Of a stretch of DNA of 64,000 nucleotides, positions 1 through 7,197 are shown in pieces (position 1 is the first letter of the stretch; every line of letters starts with the position of its first letter). The notes under the pieces are model-generated. The model had not been told where the DNA came from and searched no databases. It was given only the letters and a program-made list of their open reading frames with translations. The translations under genes and the position numbers were made by a program. The stretch is from Gemmatimonadota bacterium. Its GTDB lineage: Bacteria; Gemmatimonadota; Gemmatimonadetes; Gemmatimonadales; GWC2-71-9. The stretch spans positions 131,352-195,351 of the forward strand of contig JAJCZX010000010.1 in the NCBI GenBank assembly GCA_029262195.1. The letters run 5' to 3'.

Positions 1-2
1 AG

Positions 3-299
3 GACCTGAAAAAGGTCGGAGCCAAGATCAGCGACATGGCCAGCAATCTTGAGACTAAAATTGAGGAGGCAGAGGCAAAAGGCGACGAGAGTGAAGCGGG
101 AGTGCGCGCAGAAATCGCCGAGCAATCGCGCGCGGTCGCGAAGGATATGAACACGCTGGCAAAGAACCTTTCCAGCGACATGCTCAAAGAGGTTACAGAA
201 CTGCGGACGGAAAAAACCGATACCGCAGCGCTGGTAGATCTTTTCTCCGAAATGGCGTTCCGGCTGTCGGAGCAGATTCGCTCCAATAGCGAGGAGTAA
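3..299 (+). CDS. Coiled-coil protein, 5' end outside window
   Basis: The reading frame is open from the first bases of the window, so the true start probably lies upstream; an internal ATG at 36 would give 87 residues. The visible part is highly charged, rich in Glu, Lys, Ala and Ser, and looks like one long amphipathic alpha helix or coiled coil. There is no signal peptide, membrane segment or catalytic motif in the part seen. The stop is only 8 bases before the TTG start of the OmpA-like gene, so it is probably the first visible member of the OmpA-GTPase-kinase operon. It could be an adaptor or scaffold for that system, but this rests only on position. I do not recognise a family. Confidence 0.6.
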   Translation, partial: DLKKVGAKISDMASNLETKIEEAEAKGDESEAGVRAEIAEQSRAVAKDMNTLAKNLSSDMLKEVTELRTEKTDTAALVDLFSEMAFRLSEQIRSNSEE

Positions 300-307
300 A
301 ATCCAAC

Positions 308-2104
308 TTGTCGGATAACGCCTTTCCACCGGCGGCTTCCGACTCCGCCGGCGACGACGGAATCGGTGGGTCCCCACACGAGCAGGAAATGGAGCGCCTC
401 AGGGAACTCCTGATGGGAGACGAGATTGCGCGCATCGGCGATCTTGAAGCCCGCCTCGACGACCTCGGCCTTTCGGTCGAAGAGGTGGCTGATCTTCTGC
501 CGCAGGCGATAGCGATGAGCCGGGAAAAAGATCAGCAACTTGGCGAATCGTTGATGCCGACGATCGAAGACGCTATCGGCGAGTCTGTTCGCAAGAGACC
601 GGATGAAATCACCAACGCGATCTTTCCAATTCTCGGCCCGGCGATTCGAAAATCTATCGCTCAGGCGCTGGCCGACCTCGTCGCAAACATCAACCGCACC
701 ATAGAACACGAACTGTCGTGGCAGGGGATCAAATGGCGCGTTGAGTCGCTCAGGACTGGCGTTCCCTATTCCCAGGTAATAATGAAGCACGCACTCGTCT
801 TTAGAGTAGAGCAGGTGTTTCTAATTCATCGCGAGACGGGGCTTTTACTCCATCATGTTTCCCCACCCGATATGGAGACAACGGATTCGGATATGGTCTC
901 GGGGATGCTCACCGCGATTCGCGATTTCGTACAGGATTCGTTTGCCGGTGGTGGAGAAGGGGAGCTGAGGACCTTTGCAGTTGGCGAACTAACGGTTTTT
1001 GTAGAGCAGGGTCCCTATGCGTTGATGGCCGCCGTGGTTCGAGGCCATCCACCCGACAATTTGCACGTGGTCCTTGAGGAAGCGCTAGAGTCAATCCACC
1101 TCTCCCTTAGCGGCCTGATGAAAGACTTCAGCGGGGATACGGCACCGTTTGACGAAGCACACCACACGCTGGCAGATTGTCTCAGAACGGAGTACGCCAC
1201 GAATGAAAAGAGTGGCGGCGGTTTCAAGACGAAACTGTTAATCGGATGGGTCGTTATTCTGTTCTTCGTATTCTGGAGTGGACTGGTTTTTGTGCGGAGC
1301 AATCAGAGATGGGCTGAGGCACAGGACGCTCTCAACCAAACACCTGGAATTGCTCTGGTCGATGCCAGTCGGTTCCTCGGTAAATGGAAGTTCACAGAGT
1401 TACGTGACCCTCTGTCGCTGCATCCCAATTCTGTGTTGGATTCCCGTGGGTTTGACACTACAGACGTAACCCACGCGTGGACCTCATATATCTCGGTTGA
1501 ACCCGAGATGGTAATAGCGAGAGCCCGAGTTGCTAGCGGAGCTCCGGGAGGCGTTGAATTTTCAACGAATGCGGGGAAGCTCTTCGTATCCGGACTGGCT
1601 ACTGCTCGTTGGAGAGATAGTGCTGCCACAACGCTGAGGTTTGTTCCTGGAGTCTCAACTGTTGAGTGGGGGCGCTTCAATCGGAACATGCCGACCTCGG
1701 TTAGAGAAACGGCCGAGCAGGTTGAGTCCTACGTCATCACTTTCCCGAGTGGCTCTTCAATTCCCGTGGATGGCGGAGCCTCAGTTGGAGACGCGGCCGC
1801 AGATATTCTGGCGCTCGCGTCGGAGGCGGACCGCTGGGGCTGGAATCTGGCGATTGAAGTTGCCGGCCGCACGGATTCTACCGGGGCCGCCGAAGTGAAT
1901 AGGACGCTCAGCATCGCCAGGGCTGAACGAATACGAAGGGATCTATTGGGGTTCGGAGTAGATTCCACCAGGCTCAAGGTCATTGGGCTCGGCAATGACT
2001 CACCTATGTCACTGTCTGGTGTGGAGGACTTACAAAGTTTGAACCGCAGCGTAACGTTCGTAGTGACAACCACGCCCATGGCGTCCAGTGAGGAGCCTAG
2101 ATGA
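308..2104 (+). CDS. Membrane-spanning protein with C-terminal OmpA-like peptidoglycan-binding domain
   Basis: This 598-residue protein has a long N-terminal part (about 1-305) that is acidic and helical at first and lacks a signal peptide. A single hydrophobic helix follows at about 308-330, then a C-terminal OmpA/MotB-like domain at about 478-590. That domain shows the family pattern GRTDSTG, an Asn, LS, then RAERI, which in OmpA domains binds diaminopimelate in peptidoglycan. The order suggests a cytoplasmic N-terminal half and a periplasmic OmpA domain, so the protein could link the cell wall to cytoplasmic partners. The start is TTG. The stop overlaps the ATG of the GTPase gene (ATGA), implying translational coupling. 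The OmpA domain is clear; the function of the N-terminal half is unknown. Confidence 0.85.
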   Translation: MSDNAFPPAASDSAGDDGIGGSPHEQEMERLRELLMGDEIARIGDLEARLDDLGLSVEEVADLLPQAIAMSREKDQQLGESLMPTIEDAIGESVRKRPDEITNAIFPILGPAIRKSIAQALADLVANINRTIEHELSWQGIKWRVESLRTGVPYSQVIMKHALVFRVEQVFLIHRETGLLLHHVSPPDMETTDSDMVSGMLTAIRDFVQDSFAGGGEGELRTFAVGELTVFVEQGPYALMAAVVRGHPPDNLHVVLEEALESIHLSLSGLMKDFSGDTAPFDEAHHTLADCLRTEYATNEKSGGGFKTKLLIGWVVILFFVFWSGLVFVRSNQRWAEAQDALNQTPGIALVDASRFLGKWKFTELRDPLSLHPNSVLDSRGFDTTDVTHAWTSYISVEPEMVIARARVASGAPGGVEFSTNAGKLFVSGLATARWRDSAATTLRFVPGVSTVEWGRFNRNMPTSVRETAEQVESYVITFPSGSSIPVDGGASVGDAAADILALASEADRWGWNLAIEVAGRTDSTGAAEVNRTLSIARAERIRRDLLGFGVDSTRLKVIGLGNDSPMSLSGVEDLQSLNRSVTFVVTTTPMASSEEPR

Positions 2105-2598
2105 TTCAAAAGAAGATTTGTATGGTGGGAGCGTTTGCGACGGGGAAAACCAGTCTCGTCGGACGTTTCGTTCATTCGAAGTTTTCCGATAAGTACCATA
2201 CAACTGTCGGGGTGAAGATTGATCGCAAGCAGGTGACCCTCGACGGAAATGATGTGAACCTGTTGTTGTGGGACCTTGCTGGCAAAGATGAATTCCAGGA
2301 ATTGCGGACAAATTATCTTCGAGGCTCGTCGGGTCTAATTTATGTGGTTGATGGCACCCGCCGAGATACCCTGGGTGTCGCTCATGAGATGCAACAAATT
2401 GCTCAGGGTGCGCTGGGAGATACCCCTTCGGTTGTGGCTATCAACAAAGCCGATTTGCGCGATGAGTGGGAGATAACCGACGAAGATATCAAAACCGTTT
2501 CGGAGCAGGGTCGGCATGTGATGGTTACCAGCGCCAAATCCGGTGACGGCGTCGAGGAAGCCTTTGCCTGGCTGGCCGCGCAAATGCTGTCGCAGTGA
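2101..2598 (+). CDS. Ras/Rab-like small GTPase
   Basis: This 165-residue stand-alone G domain has the size of Ras/Rab proteins. It shows G1 GAFATGKT (residues 10-17), a switch I Thr at 34-35, G3 DLAG (58-61), G4 NKAD (115-118) and G5 TSAK (about 143-146). The residue after G3, the catalytic Gln61 of Ras, is Lys here (DLAGKDE), so intrinsic hydrolysis may be slow or may depend on a partner. There is no C-terminal prenylation cysteine and no COR domain, so it is not a Roc-COR protein. It overlaps the OmpA-like gene upstream by ATGA and the histidine kinase downstream by GTGA. This points to a coupled three-protein signalling unit. The family call is firm; the role is inferred. Confidence 0.92.
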   Translation: MIQKKICMVGAFATGKTSLVGRFVHSKFSDKYHTTVGVKIDRKQVTLDGNDVNLLLWDLAGKDEFQELRTNYLRGSSGLIYVVDGTRRDTLGVAHEMQQIAQGALGDTPSVVAINKADLRDEWEITDEDIKTVSEQGRHVMVTSAKSGDGVEEAFAWLAAQMLSQ

Positions 2599-4121
2599 AA
2601 TCGAACGAATTCCCGGTCGAAGTCCGCAGGTTTCTATGGCGCGAAGGACTGGCCCGGAGACACCCTGCCTATATCATTTGTGATTTCGACAACAGGGTCC
2701 TTCGTACGGGCGGTGCGCTAGATTTTTTCGGTGTGCCTCCGTTGGTCGCGGGCAAACCCCTCTCCGATCAGGCTCCGGTTTTTCTGGGTTTGGAAATTCC
2801 GGGAGGGAGCGAACCGCAACACTTTCCTTTTATTGAGATAGTCTCGAATCTGGTGGCTGACCTTTTCGCGGTCTGTGCCGGGCGTGAAATTTGGTACCTT
2901 CTTCTCGATACCACCCGAGAAGCAGAGATGCAGCGCCGCCGGCAGGACAAATCCCACCGTCGCGAACTCAACAGGCGATCAGGTGAAGTTGTTGCCGATT
3001 GGATCACTGTTCCCGATCCTCTGGCTGCGCTGGCTGCCTTCGATTCATTGGTCCTTGATCGCTGCGTTGACGGCAGATTTATTCGGGTTGGCGACTCCCC
3101 TAAATGGTTAATTCGTCTGTGGCCAGAGTGTTTCGGCAACGGCGACTACTTCGATACTGGCGTGTCTCCTTTTCTGGAGCACTTCATTGGGGATGCTGAG
3201 GATGCCTGGTGGGCCGGGGAAGGTGTGACACTCCCTTCGGGCGCATTTACCGAAACCGATGGCCTGGGCACAGAGTGGCAGCTTGAGGCAATGGCAGTCC
3301 AATCGCGTGGTAGGTCCTTGCTGATCGTGCAGGAGGTTGGCGGTGCGCAAAAAGAAAAAACCGATTTTCTCCAACTTGCTCGGAACAAGGCTCTCGAGCA
3401 TGGTCGGATGCTCAAGGAGGTGGAGCTCAAAGACGTTTTGTTGCATTGCGTTGTTCATGATCTAAGCACGCCACTTGCTGCCACGATGGCCACGCTTGAA
3501 GTTTTAGAAACTGAAGAATTGAATGAACATGCTCGTGAATTGATAGAAATGACGTTCTCCCAGCTTGAGCGGCAGGATCTTCTGATCAAAATGATCCTCG
3601 ATGTGTTTTCTTCTGACTCTTCCAAGGCCATCGGTGCCGAAGATGTGGTGACCGGAGCGGAGATAGTGGATTCTGTCGACGAGGTCAGGAAAACACTTGA
3701 GCCGCTGGCTGCCGCCCGGAGCATTTCTTTTGTCGTTGACACAGACCACCTCGATGCCGCAGCCGCCATTTGCGGTGAACCCCTGCGGCTATCTCGAATC
3801 ATCGCCAATCTCGTCGATAACGCCCGCCGCCATACGGGCAGGGGGAACTCGATTGGCATCACGGTGCGGAGTGAAAATTCAGAGGTTTTCTTTTCCGTCG
3901 AAGATGAAGGCCCGGGCGTAGAACCCCAGATGGTCAAGAAGTTATTTGATCGCTTCGCTCAGGCTGGGGCCGGGAAGGGAACTGCGGGGTTAGGCCTGCA
4001 TTTTTGCAGGATCACGGTTGAGGCCTGGGGCGGGGCGATTGGTTACGATCGCTCTGACGAAGGCCGGTCCCGCTTTTGGTTCAGACTTCCGGTAGTTGCG
4101 CCGCCCGGCACTGCCAACTGA
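2595..4121 (+). CDS. Soluble sensor histidine kinase, partner of the small GTPase
   Basis: This 508-residue protein has no obvious membrane segment. Residues 1-230 are a poorly conserved sensory region that could hold two PAS-like folds. A helical stretch leads into the H box VVHDLSTPLA with phospho-acceptor His288. The HATPase domain has an N box (ANLVDNARRH), G1 (DEGPG) and G2 (GTAGLGLHFC), so it looks catalytically complete. The GTG start overlaps the GTPase stop (GTGA). No response regulator follows, so the phosphate acceptor is elsewhere. Being cytoplasmic and coupled to a GTPase and a transmembrane OmpA protein, it may take its signal from them; this is inference. Confidence 0.88.
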   Translation: MKSNEFPVEVRRFLWREGLARRHPAYIICDFDNRVLRTGGALDFFGVPPLVAGKPLSDQAPVFLGLEIPGGSEPQHFPFIEIVSNLVADLFAVCAGREIWYLLLDTTREAEMQRRRQDKSHRRELNRRSGEVVADWITVPDPLAALAAFDSLVLDRCVDGRFIRVGDSPKWLIRLWPECFGNGDYFDTGVSPFLEHFIGDAEDAWWAGEGVTLPSGAFTETDGLGTEWQLEAMAVQSRGRSLLIVQEVGGAQKEKTDFLQLARNKALEHGRMLKEVELKDVLLHCVVHDLSTPLAATMATLEVLETEELNEHARELIEMTFSQLERQDLLIKMILDVFSSDSSKAIGAEDVVTGAEIVDSVDEVRKTLEPLAAARSISFVVDTDHLDAAAAICGEPLRLSRIIANLVDNARRHTGRGNSIGITVRSENSEVFFSVEDEGPGVEPQMVKKLFDRFAQAGAGKGTAGLGLHFCRITVEAWGGAIGYDRSDEGRSRFWFRLPVVAPPGTAN

Positions 4122-4152
4122 GTTCTTTCCCGGCGATTTCGAAAGCCTTCGG

Positions 4153-4234
4153 GGTTACGAAATGGGGATATTTACTTCGTTTTTCTCCGTAACCAAAAGA
4201 GAATTGGTTACCATGTAAGTTACTGAAAGGTAAC
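4153..4234. promoter_or_regulatory. Cluster of GTTAC/GTAAC half-sites upstream of the NtrB-like kinase
   Basis: The 297-bp gap before the kinase at 4419 holds five copies of the 5-mer GTTAC or its complement within 82 bp, at 4154-4158, 4189-4193, 4207-4211, 4219-4223 and 4230-4234. Two pairs form inverted repeats: GGTTAC (4153) with GTAACC (to 4194), and GTTACC (4207) with GGTAAC (4229). This looks like a multi-site operator. The convergent NtrC-like regulator is one candidate protein, but a classical sigma-54 -24/-12 element was not found nearby. Confidence 0.4.
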
Positions 4235-4418
4235 ATTACCTTCTTTCCTTTGCCCGTTTGTTGAGTTTCTCCTAGCTCGTAATGAAATGGTGTTAAAGGA
4301 GTTAGCTGCTAGCTATGTACTTAGCTGAAATCCGGCACGCTACCTGCCACTCCTTCGTTCACTGAATCACTAGGTGAATTGGCACCGAACACCGCCAGAA
4401 AAAACGAGGGAATACCCA

Positions 4419-5747
4419 ATGAATGTCTTAAAACTGCAAAAAGACGACCCCTTCAGACGCGAGCGGAGGAGAAACATGATGGCCCCCCCGCAACCCAACG
4501 ACCTTTTGTTTGCTGCGGCGCGCAGTTCGCTCCGTCGGTCGGGAGCCGGTGTTTCTGTTCGCCTTAGGGATGAGAGGTATCAAGATTTTGTGGACAACGC
4601 AGTTCACGGGTTTTACAGGACGAGTCTCGAAGGCGAGATAGTTTATGCGAACTCTGCCATGGCCGCGATGCTCGGATTCGTGTCGCGCGAAGACCTGTTG
4701 GGGCTAAACATCGCGGAACACGTTTACTCCGATCCTAATGATCGTGATGTGTTGGTTGAGGAATATCAGTTTGCGGCCGAAGTACGTGAGGTTGAGGTCC
4801 AGTGGAAGCGTTCGACCGGTGAAGTCTTCGCGGTGGAACTCAACGGTCGCCCGCTGGTTGGTGAATCGGGACGGACGACCGGGTTTGAGATGATGGCGCA
4901 GGACGTCTCGGGTCGCCACACCCTCGAAGCCCAGCTGAGGCAGAGCCAGAAGATGGAGGCACTCGGGTCGCTTGCGGGCGGAGTAGCCCACGATCTAAAC
5001 AACATGCTCCTTGCTGTTAGCGGTTTCAGCGAGCTTGTTCGAGAAGATCTTGCCGAAGGTACGGAAGCCCTTACCAATGTTGACCATGTGCTATCGGCAG
5101 CCCGCCGAGCGGCCGGAGTGGTTCAGCAGATCCTGGCTTTTGCGCGGCCCAGTGAACCCAAGGTTACGCTTGGTCCGCTTCACGATATCGTCGCTGAGTC
5201 CACGAAGCTTCTGGGCGCTACGGTTCCCAAAACGATCCAGATTGAAGAAGATTTCGATGTCGATGCTGGACCAGTTTCGGTGGATCATGGTCAGGTGGTC
5301 CAGGTGTTGTTGAACCTCGGAACCAACGCTGCGGCGGCCATGAATTTTCAAGGCAAGATCAATGTTAGCGTGAAACAGGTTGAAATTGACGCAGCCACTG
5401 CTGCTGAAATCGGAAATATTGATGCCGGTACCCATGTTTGCGTAGCGGTCAAGGACCACGGATGCGGTATCGACCCACTAACACTCGAACGCATCTTCCA
5501 CCCCTTCTTCACAACTAAAGGAATCGGAGAGGGCACCGGCCTCGGTTTGTCTGTTGTGCATGGAATCGTCCTAAATCACAGCGCCGGTATTGAGGTTGAG
5601 TCGGTCGTGGGTGACGGCACCGAGTTCAGAGTCTACTTCCCGGTGTGCCGGAGCGTCCCGTTGAAAAGGATTTCGCAGCCAATACCTTTGCCGGGGCGAC
5701 GTCGTGGGGACGGAGCCAATGGTCAAACCGGCGTGTTGAACCATTAG
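4419..5747 (+). CDS. PAS-containing NtrB-like sensor histidine kinase
   Basis: I start this 442-residue protein at ATG 4419 because GAGGG lies 8 bases upstream; a longer GTG start at 4374 is open but has no ribosome site. A PAS domain covers about 54-165 (YQDFVDNAVHGFYR onward). The H box is GGVAHDLNN with His191, followed by an N box (LNLGTNAAAAM), a G1 box (DHGCGID) and a G2 box (GEGTGLGLSVVHG). This is the layout of NtrB-type kinases that phosphorylate sigma-54 activators. The protein is soluble. Its last 4 bases overlap the stop of the NtrC-like regulator on the other strand, so the two are convergent and probably cognate. The C-terminal 30 residues are basic and unstructured. Confidence 0.88.
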   Translation: MNVLKLQKDDPFRRERRRNMMAPPQPNDLLFAAARSSLRRSGAGVSVRLRDERYQDFVDNAVHGFYRTSLEGEIVYANSAMAAMLGFVSREDLLGLNIAEHVYSDPNDRDVLVEEYQFAAEVREVEVQWKRSTGEVFAVELNGRPLVGESGRTTGFEMMAQDVSGRHTLEAQLRQSQKMEALGSLAGGVAHDLNNMLLAVSGFSELVREDLAEGTEALTNVDHVLSAARRAAGVVQQILAFARPSEPKVTLGPLHDIVAESTKLLGATVPKTIQIEEDFDVDAGPVSVDHGQVVQVLLNLGTNAAAAMNFQGKINVSVKQVEIDAATAAEIGNIDAGTHVCVAVKDHGCGIDPLTLERIFHPFFTTKGIGEGTGLGLSVVHGIVLNHSAGIEVESVVGDGTEFRVYFPVCRSVPLKRISQPIPLPGRRRGDGANGQTGVLNH

Positions 5748-7147
5748 TTCGAAAGGCCGTATTTTTTCCTTTTTTCCCATAGATTCTTGCGGGAGATGCC
5801 CAGAGCTTCGGCTGCTTTCTGCACGCTGCCGTCGAATCTGATCATCGTCTGGCGGATGTACTCCTTTTCGGATTCGGCGAGCGTCATGTTGGGAGGGATC
5901 AAAAACTCGTCTCCGGGGCCCGAGTTAGGGGTGCCATGGCCCGATAGCTCCATCGGTTGGAAATCGGGCAGGTCCCGGAGACGCAGTTCGTCTCCCGCTG
6001 CGAAAATCATCGCTCGCTCGATGACGTTCCTCAGTTCGCGGACGTTACCGGGCCAGTCCCACGCGAGCAAAGCATCCGAGGCGTCGCTGCTGATCGAGGC
6101 GACGTTCTTGCGGAACTCAGCCGCGAAAAACTCCCGGTAATACTCGATCATTAAGGGAAGATCACTTTTGACTTCCCGCAGAGAGGGCAGGGTATGACTG
6201 GCGACGCTCAGGCGGTAATAAAGATCCTGCCGAAAGTTTCCTTCCTTCACCATCGCCAGCAGGTCGCGATTGGTGGCAGCGATAATTCTTAGAGACACCC
6301 GGATTTCCTCGGTACCACCAACACGTCGGAAAGTTTTTGATTCCAAGAAACTCAGCAGTTTCGTTTGAAGGGGAAGCGGCATGTCGCCGATTTCATCCAG
6401 AAAAAGAGTCCCATGGTTGGCAACTTCAACCAGTCCGCGTTTGGTCTGTCGAGCGTCGGTAAAAGCTCCTTTTTGGTGGCCAAAAAGCTCGGACTCCAAC
6501 AGCTGGGCTGGCAACGCAGAGCAATTAACCTCTACGAAACGTCCCTGATCCGCGTCGGGGCCAGCTTGGTGAATACCACGGGCGACCAGGTTTTTCCCCG
6601 TTCCACTCTCGCCGAGGAGAAGGATGGTGCTGGTTGGGATCGCCGCAAGCTGTTGTTGAAATTCTCGTACAGCTTTTATAGCGGCGTGATCGCCGAGCAA
6701 CGCCGTCGGAGAAAACCGGGTACGATCGAAGGCAGCTGCGGCCGCTGCTTCAGCCTTGATTCTCGTATCGACCAGGGACCGAGTAATCAGAGTCTCAAGC
6801 TCGTCGAAGTTAACGGGCTTTGTGAGGTACTCGGTAGCGCCTGCCCTCAGTGCTCCAACCGCGCTGTTGGTGTCGCGTTGCGAAGTAACTACGAATACAG
6901 GAAGAAGTGGATCCGCTTTTCGGAGCGTCCGAGTCACTTCAATGCCGTTCATGTCAGGAAGGTTGAGGTCGGTTAACACGGCGATGGCCGGATTCGTCTC
7001 CTGGGCCTCCAGTAAGTCGCCTCCGAGGTCGAACGTTTCGACAAGGTAATCCCCCAGCTCGGCCACGCGTTCTGCCAGAACTTTCGACATCACCGGATCG
7101 TCTTCAAGAATGTATATGCGCTCCGACAAACAAACCCCGTTGATCAT
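5744..7147 (-). CDS. NtrC-family sigma-54-dependent response regulator
   Basis: This 467-residue protein has a receiver domain (acidic pair Glu15/Asp16, phospho-acceptor Asp60, Thr88, Lys110), an AAA+ sigma-54 interaction domain with Walker A GESGTGKN (179-186) and Walker B FLDEIGDM, and a C-terminal Fis-type helix-turn-helix (KAAEALGISRKNLWEK). The sigma-54 contact loop reads GAFTDA rather than the canonical GAFTGA. The ATG at 7147 has no clear ribosome site; a TTG at residue 7 preceded by CGGGG is an alternative start. It lies 50 bases after the ADOP permease gene on the same strand, so it may be co-transcribed with it. It converges on the NtrB-like kinase, its likely partner. Confidence 0.9.
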   Translation of the reverse strand: MINGVCLSERIYILEDDPVMSKVLAERVAELGDYLVETFDLGGDLLEAQETNPAIAVLTDLNLPDMNGIEVTRTLRKADPLLPVFVVTSQRDTNSAVGALRAGATEYLTKPVNFDELETLITRSLVDTRIKAEAAAAAAFDRTRFSPTALLGDHAAIKAVREFQQQLAAIPTSTILLLGESGTGKNLVARGIHQAGPDADQGRFVEVNCSALPAQLLESELFGHQKGAFTDARQTKRGLVEVANHGTLFLDEIGDMPLPLQTKLLSFLESKTFRRVGGTEEIRVSLRIIAATNRDLLAMVKEGNFRQDLYYRLSVASHTLPSLREVKSDLPLMIEYYREFFAAEFRKNVASISSDASDALLAWDWPGNVRELRNVIERAMIFAAGDELRLRDLPDFQPMELSGHGTPNSGPGDEFLIPPNMTLAESEKEYIRQTMIRFDGSVQKAAEALGISRKNLWEKRKKYGLSN

Positions 7148-7197
7148 GATTCAGATTGAACTGCAGCCTCGCGGGCGCCGTCTTCTTTATTGCATGA

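Noticed and set aside
4376..4398. TGGCAC before the NtrB-like kinase as a sigma-54 promoter
   Set aside because: TGGCAC is present but the -12 part (TTGC after 5 bases) is missing, and the distance to the start codon is too short.
6365..6976. 203-residue plus-strand frame
   Set aside because: Shadow of the NtrC-like regulator, whose receiver and AAA+ motifs are complete on the minus strand.
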